Shown: positions 50,758-52,887 of the stretch, one piece after another
How the letters are laid out: every line of letters starts with the position of its first letter
How positions within the stretch are numbered: position 1 is the first letter of the stretch
Assembly (NCBI GenBank): GCA_019233695.1
Contig: JAFAME010000330.1
Span: 1 to 52,887, forward strand
Source of the DNA: Methylobacteriaceae bacterium
GTDB taxonomy: Bacteria > Pseudomonadota > Alphaproteobacteria > Rhizobiales > Beijerinckiaceae
Length of the DNA: 52,887 nucleotides
Direction of reading: 5' to 3'
Translations under genes and position numbers: made by a program
The notes under the pieces: generated by a model
The model's database searches: none
Told to the model about the DNA's origin: nothing
What the model saw: only the letters and a program-made list of their open reading frames with translations

Positions 50758-52152
50758 TCACTCGGCCGCGAGCCGCGCCCACACGCGCGCCGCAGCGGCC
50801 AATCCGGGGACGGGATAGGGCGAGACCGGGTCGAGCGCAACGCTCGTCACGGGTTGGCGCCGCTCGAAGCGCTTCCACAAAAGGGCCGCGCCGAGCGCGG
50901 TGCCCTCGCGCGAACGGCTCACGAGGACCTGCGCCTCAGGCCGCAGCGCGGCCAAGAGGCGGCCGAAGACCAGGTTTGCGGCAAAGCCGCCGTCGATGAC
51001 GACCGGCGCTCCCGATTCGAGCGCCGAGAGGCAGAAATCGGCATAGAAGGCGGCGTAGAGCGACGCGAGCGCCTGTTTCTCGGCGGGGGTTTCCGGCGGC
51101 GGCCCGAGAATTCGGCCGCGGCTGGCGCGGCCGGGAAAGGCCCCGTCATCCTCGACGAAGGAGGGCAGGGCGAAGGTCCGGCGCTCGATCAGGTGGCGCG
51201 TCGCGGCAAGCGCCTCCTCGTCAGCCGCGCTCGCCTCTCCTGCAAGGACTGCATATTCACGACCGGTCATCGTGAGGGTCGAGGCGATCGGCTCGCCGTC
51301 GACATCGACGTTGGCGACCATGGCGCGTCCCGGCTCGAGCGTCGCGAGCGGCCTGGCACGGCTGAAGCCGATCATCCAGGTGCCGGTCGAGAGGATCGTC
51401 GCCTCGGCCATCCCCGCCGCCTTGTAGCGATAGAGGTTGGCGTTCGAATCGTGGACACCGCACAGCACGTGCGTCTGCGGTGCAAGGCCGGTGCGCGCCG
51501 CGACCGTCGGTGCGATCGTTCCGAGCACTTCGCCCGCCTTGGCGAAAGGGGGCAGCAGCCGCTGCCATCCCCGGCGCGTCACGATCGAGGAGAATCCGCC
51601 CGCGAGCGGCGCCCAGAGGTGGTTCTGCGCGGCAATCTGCGAAATCTCGGTTGCCGGCCGTCCGCCGAGGCGCCAGGCGAAGTATTGCGCAGCCATCAGA
51701 TAGTGGCGGGCGCGCGAGACAGACTCGGGAAACTCCCGTTCCTGCCACATCAGCTGCTGGGCGGCGCGCAGCACCCCGGCGCTGACCGGGCAGAACACTT
51801 CACGGTAGTCGGGACCCTCCTCGGCGTAAGCGGCGTCGAGCCACGCAGGGGAGGGCGCTTCGTAGTCCATCATCGGCAGGACCGGGCCGGTCTCGTCAAC
51901 GAGCACGGCCGCGCAGCCATGCGCTGTGGCGACGACCGCCGCGATGGCATGGCGTTGCGCCAGTTCGGCAAGGGCGTCGAGAAAGAACGCTTCGAGGCGA
52001 TCGAGATCGTAGGCGAGATAGGGCTGCGACCGCGTGGCGTCGTTGGCGGCCGCGATCCGGTCCACCGGCTCGCCGTCGGGCGTGGCGAGGAGGACTTTGA
52101 GGTTCGTCTTGCCGAGGTCGAGAACGGCAATAAGGGGCTCTGTGGCGCTCAT
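50758..52152 (-). CDS. FGGY-family carbohydrate kinase (fuculokinase/rhamnulokinase-like)
   Basis: 464 residues from an ATG at 52152; a GTG at 52161 is also open. 'IAVLDLGKTNLKVLLATPDG' is the first phosphate motif, 'VVATAHGCAAVLVDETG' the substrate region, 'LCGVHDSNANLYRYKAAG' and 'ILSTGTWMIGFSRARP' the ATP-domain core, and 'PVVIDGGFAANLVFGRLLA' the adenosine motif. It should phosphorylate a ketose whose phosphate the downstream class II aldolase then splits. The 61-base gap to the upstream permease gene suggests one operon of uptake, phosphorylation and cleavage. Confidence 0.93.
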   Translation of the reverse strand: MSATEPLIAVLDLGKTNLKVLLATPDGEPVDRIAAANDATRSQPYLAYDLDRLEAFFLDALAELAQRHAIAAVVATAHGCAAVLVDETGPVLPMMDYEAPSPAWLDAAYAEEGPDYREVFCPVSAGVLRAAQQLMWQEREFPESVSRARHYLMAAQYFAWRLGGRPATEISQIAAQNHLWAPLAGGFSSIVTRRGWQRLLPPFAKAGEVLGTIAPTVAARTGLAPQTHVLCGVHDSNANLYRYKAAGMAEATILSTGTWMIGFSRARPLATLEPGRAMVANVDVDGEPIASTLTMTGREYAVLAGEASAADEEALAATRHLIERRTFALPSFVEDDGAFPGRASRGRILGPPPETPAEKQALASLYAAFYADFCLSALESGAPVVIDGGFAANLVFGRLLAALRPEAQVLVSRSREGTALGAALLWKRFERRQPVTSVALDPVSPYPVPGLAAAARVWARLAAE

Positions 52153-52222
52153 CAGCGTCACTCTACGGAGGCGGCGAATATCTCAGCAAAATTCATCCGC
52201 GCTCCGGCTTGCCGGCACCAGC

Positions 52223-52887
52223 TCAACTGCCGCGCAGCACGCCGCGCAGGAACGACACTGCCGTGACTGCGATCAGGATGCCGCCCCAGATCGCCAGAGT
52301 GAGGAACTGGCTGAAATTGAGGAGATTGAACGCCGACGAGACGACCTGCAGGATGACAAGGGCAAGGACAAGCCCACCGACCTTGCCGAAGCCGCCGAAG
52401 GGATCGACGCCGCCGAGCACGGCCGCCAGAATGCTGACGAGGAGATAGCTCTCTCCATAGGACGCGTTGGCCGAATTGAAGCGTGCCATCATGACGACGG
52501 CGGCCGCCGCCGCGAGCAGGCTCGACAGGAGATAGACCTTCAGCAGCACCTGACGCGTCGCGACGCCGGAATAGCGTGTCGCCTGCTCGTTTGAGCCGAT
52601 CATGTAGACCTTGGAGCCGAACGGCGAGCGGTTGAGCAGGACTGCCACGGGAAGCGCGCACAGCGCGAATACGACAAGGGCAAAGGGCACGCCGAAGACG
52701 GTGCCGTTGCCGATGAAGACGATCGGGTCGGGAAAGCCGGAGATGACGTTGCCATGCGTTATGCCGATGGCGATGCCTTTGCACGCCGTCATCGTTCCAA
52801 GCGTGGCAAGGATCGGGGAGACCCGCAGATAGGCGATGACGAAGCCGTTGACCAGGCCGATCACGGCCGCCACCGCAAAGCCGGCGA
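52223..52887 (-). CDS. Sugar ABC transporter permease (RbsC type), 5' end outside the window
   Basis: Open from the right edge (no start in the window) to a stop at 52223; at least 221 residues are present. It has several hydrophobic segments and RbsC-type markers 'VNGFVIAYLRVSPILATLGT', 'FGSKVYMIGSNEQATRYSG' and 'ILAAVLGGVDPFGGFGKVGG'. It is the second ribose-type permease in the window and is not the same gene as at 40300-41394. Its binding protein and ATPase would lie to the right. The kinase and aldolase genes downstream are presumably part of the same sugar operon. Confidence 0.93.
   Translation of the reverse strand, partial: AGFAVAAVIGLVNGFVIAYLRVSPILATLGTMTACKGIAIGITHGNVISGFPDPIVFIGNGTVFGVPFALVVFALCALPVAVLLNRSPFGSKVYMIGSNEQATRYSGVATRQVLLKVYLLSSLLAAAAAVVMMARFNSANASYGESYLLVSILAAVLGGVDPFGGFGKVGGLVLALVILQVVSSAFNLLNFSQFLTLAIWGGILIAVTAVSFLRGVLRGS

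Noticed and set aside
1-52887. tRNA, rRNA, CRISPR arrays, insertion sequences or prophage genes
   Set aside because: I looked for cloverleaf-type segments, evenly spaced direct repeats, and transposase, integrase and phage structural motifs on both strands and saw none; short or diverged cases could be missed by eye.

Overview
The window is GC-rich throughout, densely coded and on both strands, and looks like chromosomal sequence of an alphaproteobacterium, most likely of the Hyphomicrobiales (Rhizobiales). The basis is a DUF1236-type tail at the left edge, a Kdo-hydroxylase-type gene, the DUF459/lytic transglycosylase pair, rhizobial-style ABC sugar transporters, and several palindromic intergenic repeats of the kinds common in that order. 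This placement is an inference. I see no rRNA, tRNA, CRISPR array, prophage or intact insertion sequence.

Layout. 0-3 kb: end of a DUF1236 protein, then an Ldh-family dehydrogenase and a UxaA-family dehydratase (sugar-acid or sulfolactate-type catabolism). 3.2-6.8 kb: cell-envelope genes (L,D-transpeptidase; lytic transglycosylase followed by an SGNH/DUF459 protein whose nucleophile position is Asn). 7-9.6 kb: QmcA/NfeD membrane pair and arabinose-5-phosphate isomerase. 9.7-13 kb: a large zinc-ribbon/class III cyclase/AAA ATPase/TPR signalling protein. 13-20 kb: a two-subunit molybdenum hydroxylase (IorAB type), a GST, propionyl-CoA ligase and a Rieske oxygenase with no normal start codon. 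20-24 kb: galE, galU and a large outer-membrane beta-barrel protein. 24-29.9 kb: a biuret-hydrolase-like amidohydrolase with its permease, a methyltransferase-like protein, a Kdo hydroxylase and small hypotheticals. 30-39 kb: RND/MMPL exporter, EamA transporter, glutamine amidotransferase, MuiA-like DUF4139 protein, purA and a Pro/Ala-rich single-pass membrane protein.

39-52.9 kb is a carbohydrate-uptake region: a complete ribose-type ABC system with its FadR/GntR regulator; a decayed Phd/VapC toxin-antitoxin locus; a methyltransferase and a PLP transsulfuration-type enzyme; a family-1 ABC system (binding protein plus two permeases, no ATPase here) interrupted by a highly structured palindromic repeat; and a class II aldolase, an FGGY kinase and the start of another ribose-type permease that runs off the window.

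The envelope theme recurs (peptidoglycan enzymes, Kdo synthesis and Kdo hydroxylation, UDP-sugars, outer-membrane barrel), as does uptake and catabolism of small carbon and nitrogen compounds. I found no clear multi-gene defence or mobile system. The most unusual items are the substituted cyclase and SGNH active sites, the biuret-hydrolase/permease pair, the repeat inside the ABC operon, the start-less Rieske gene and the toxin-antitoxin remnant.
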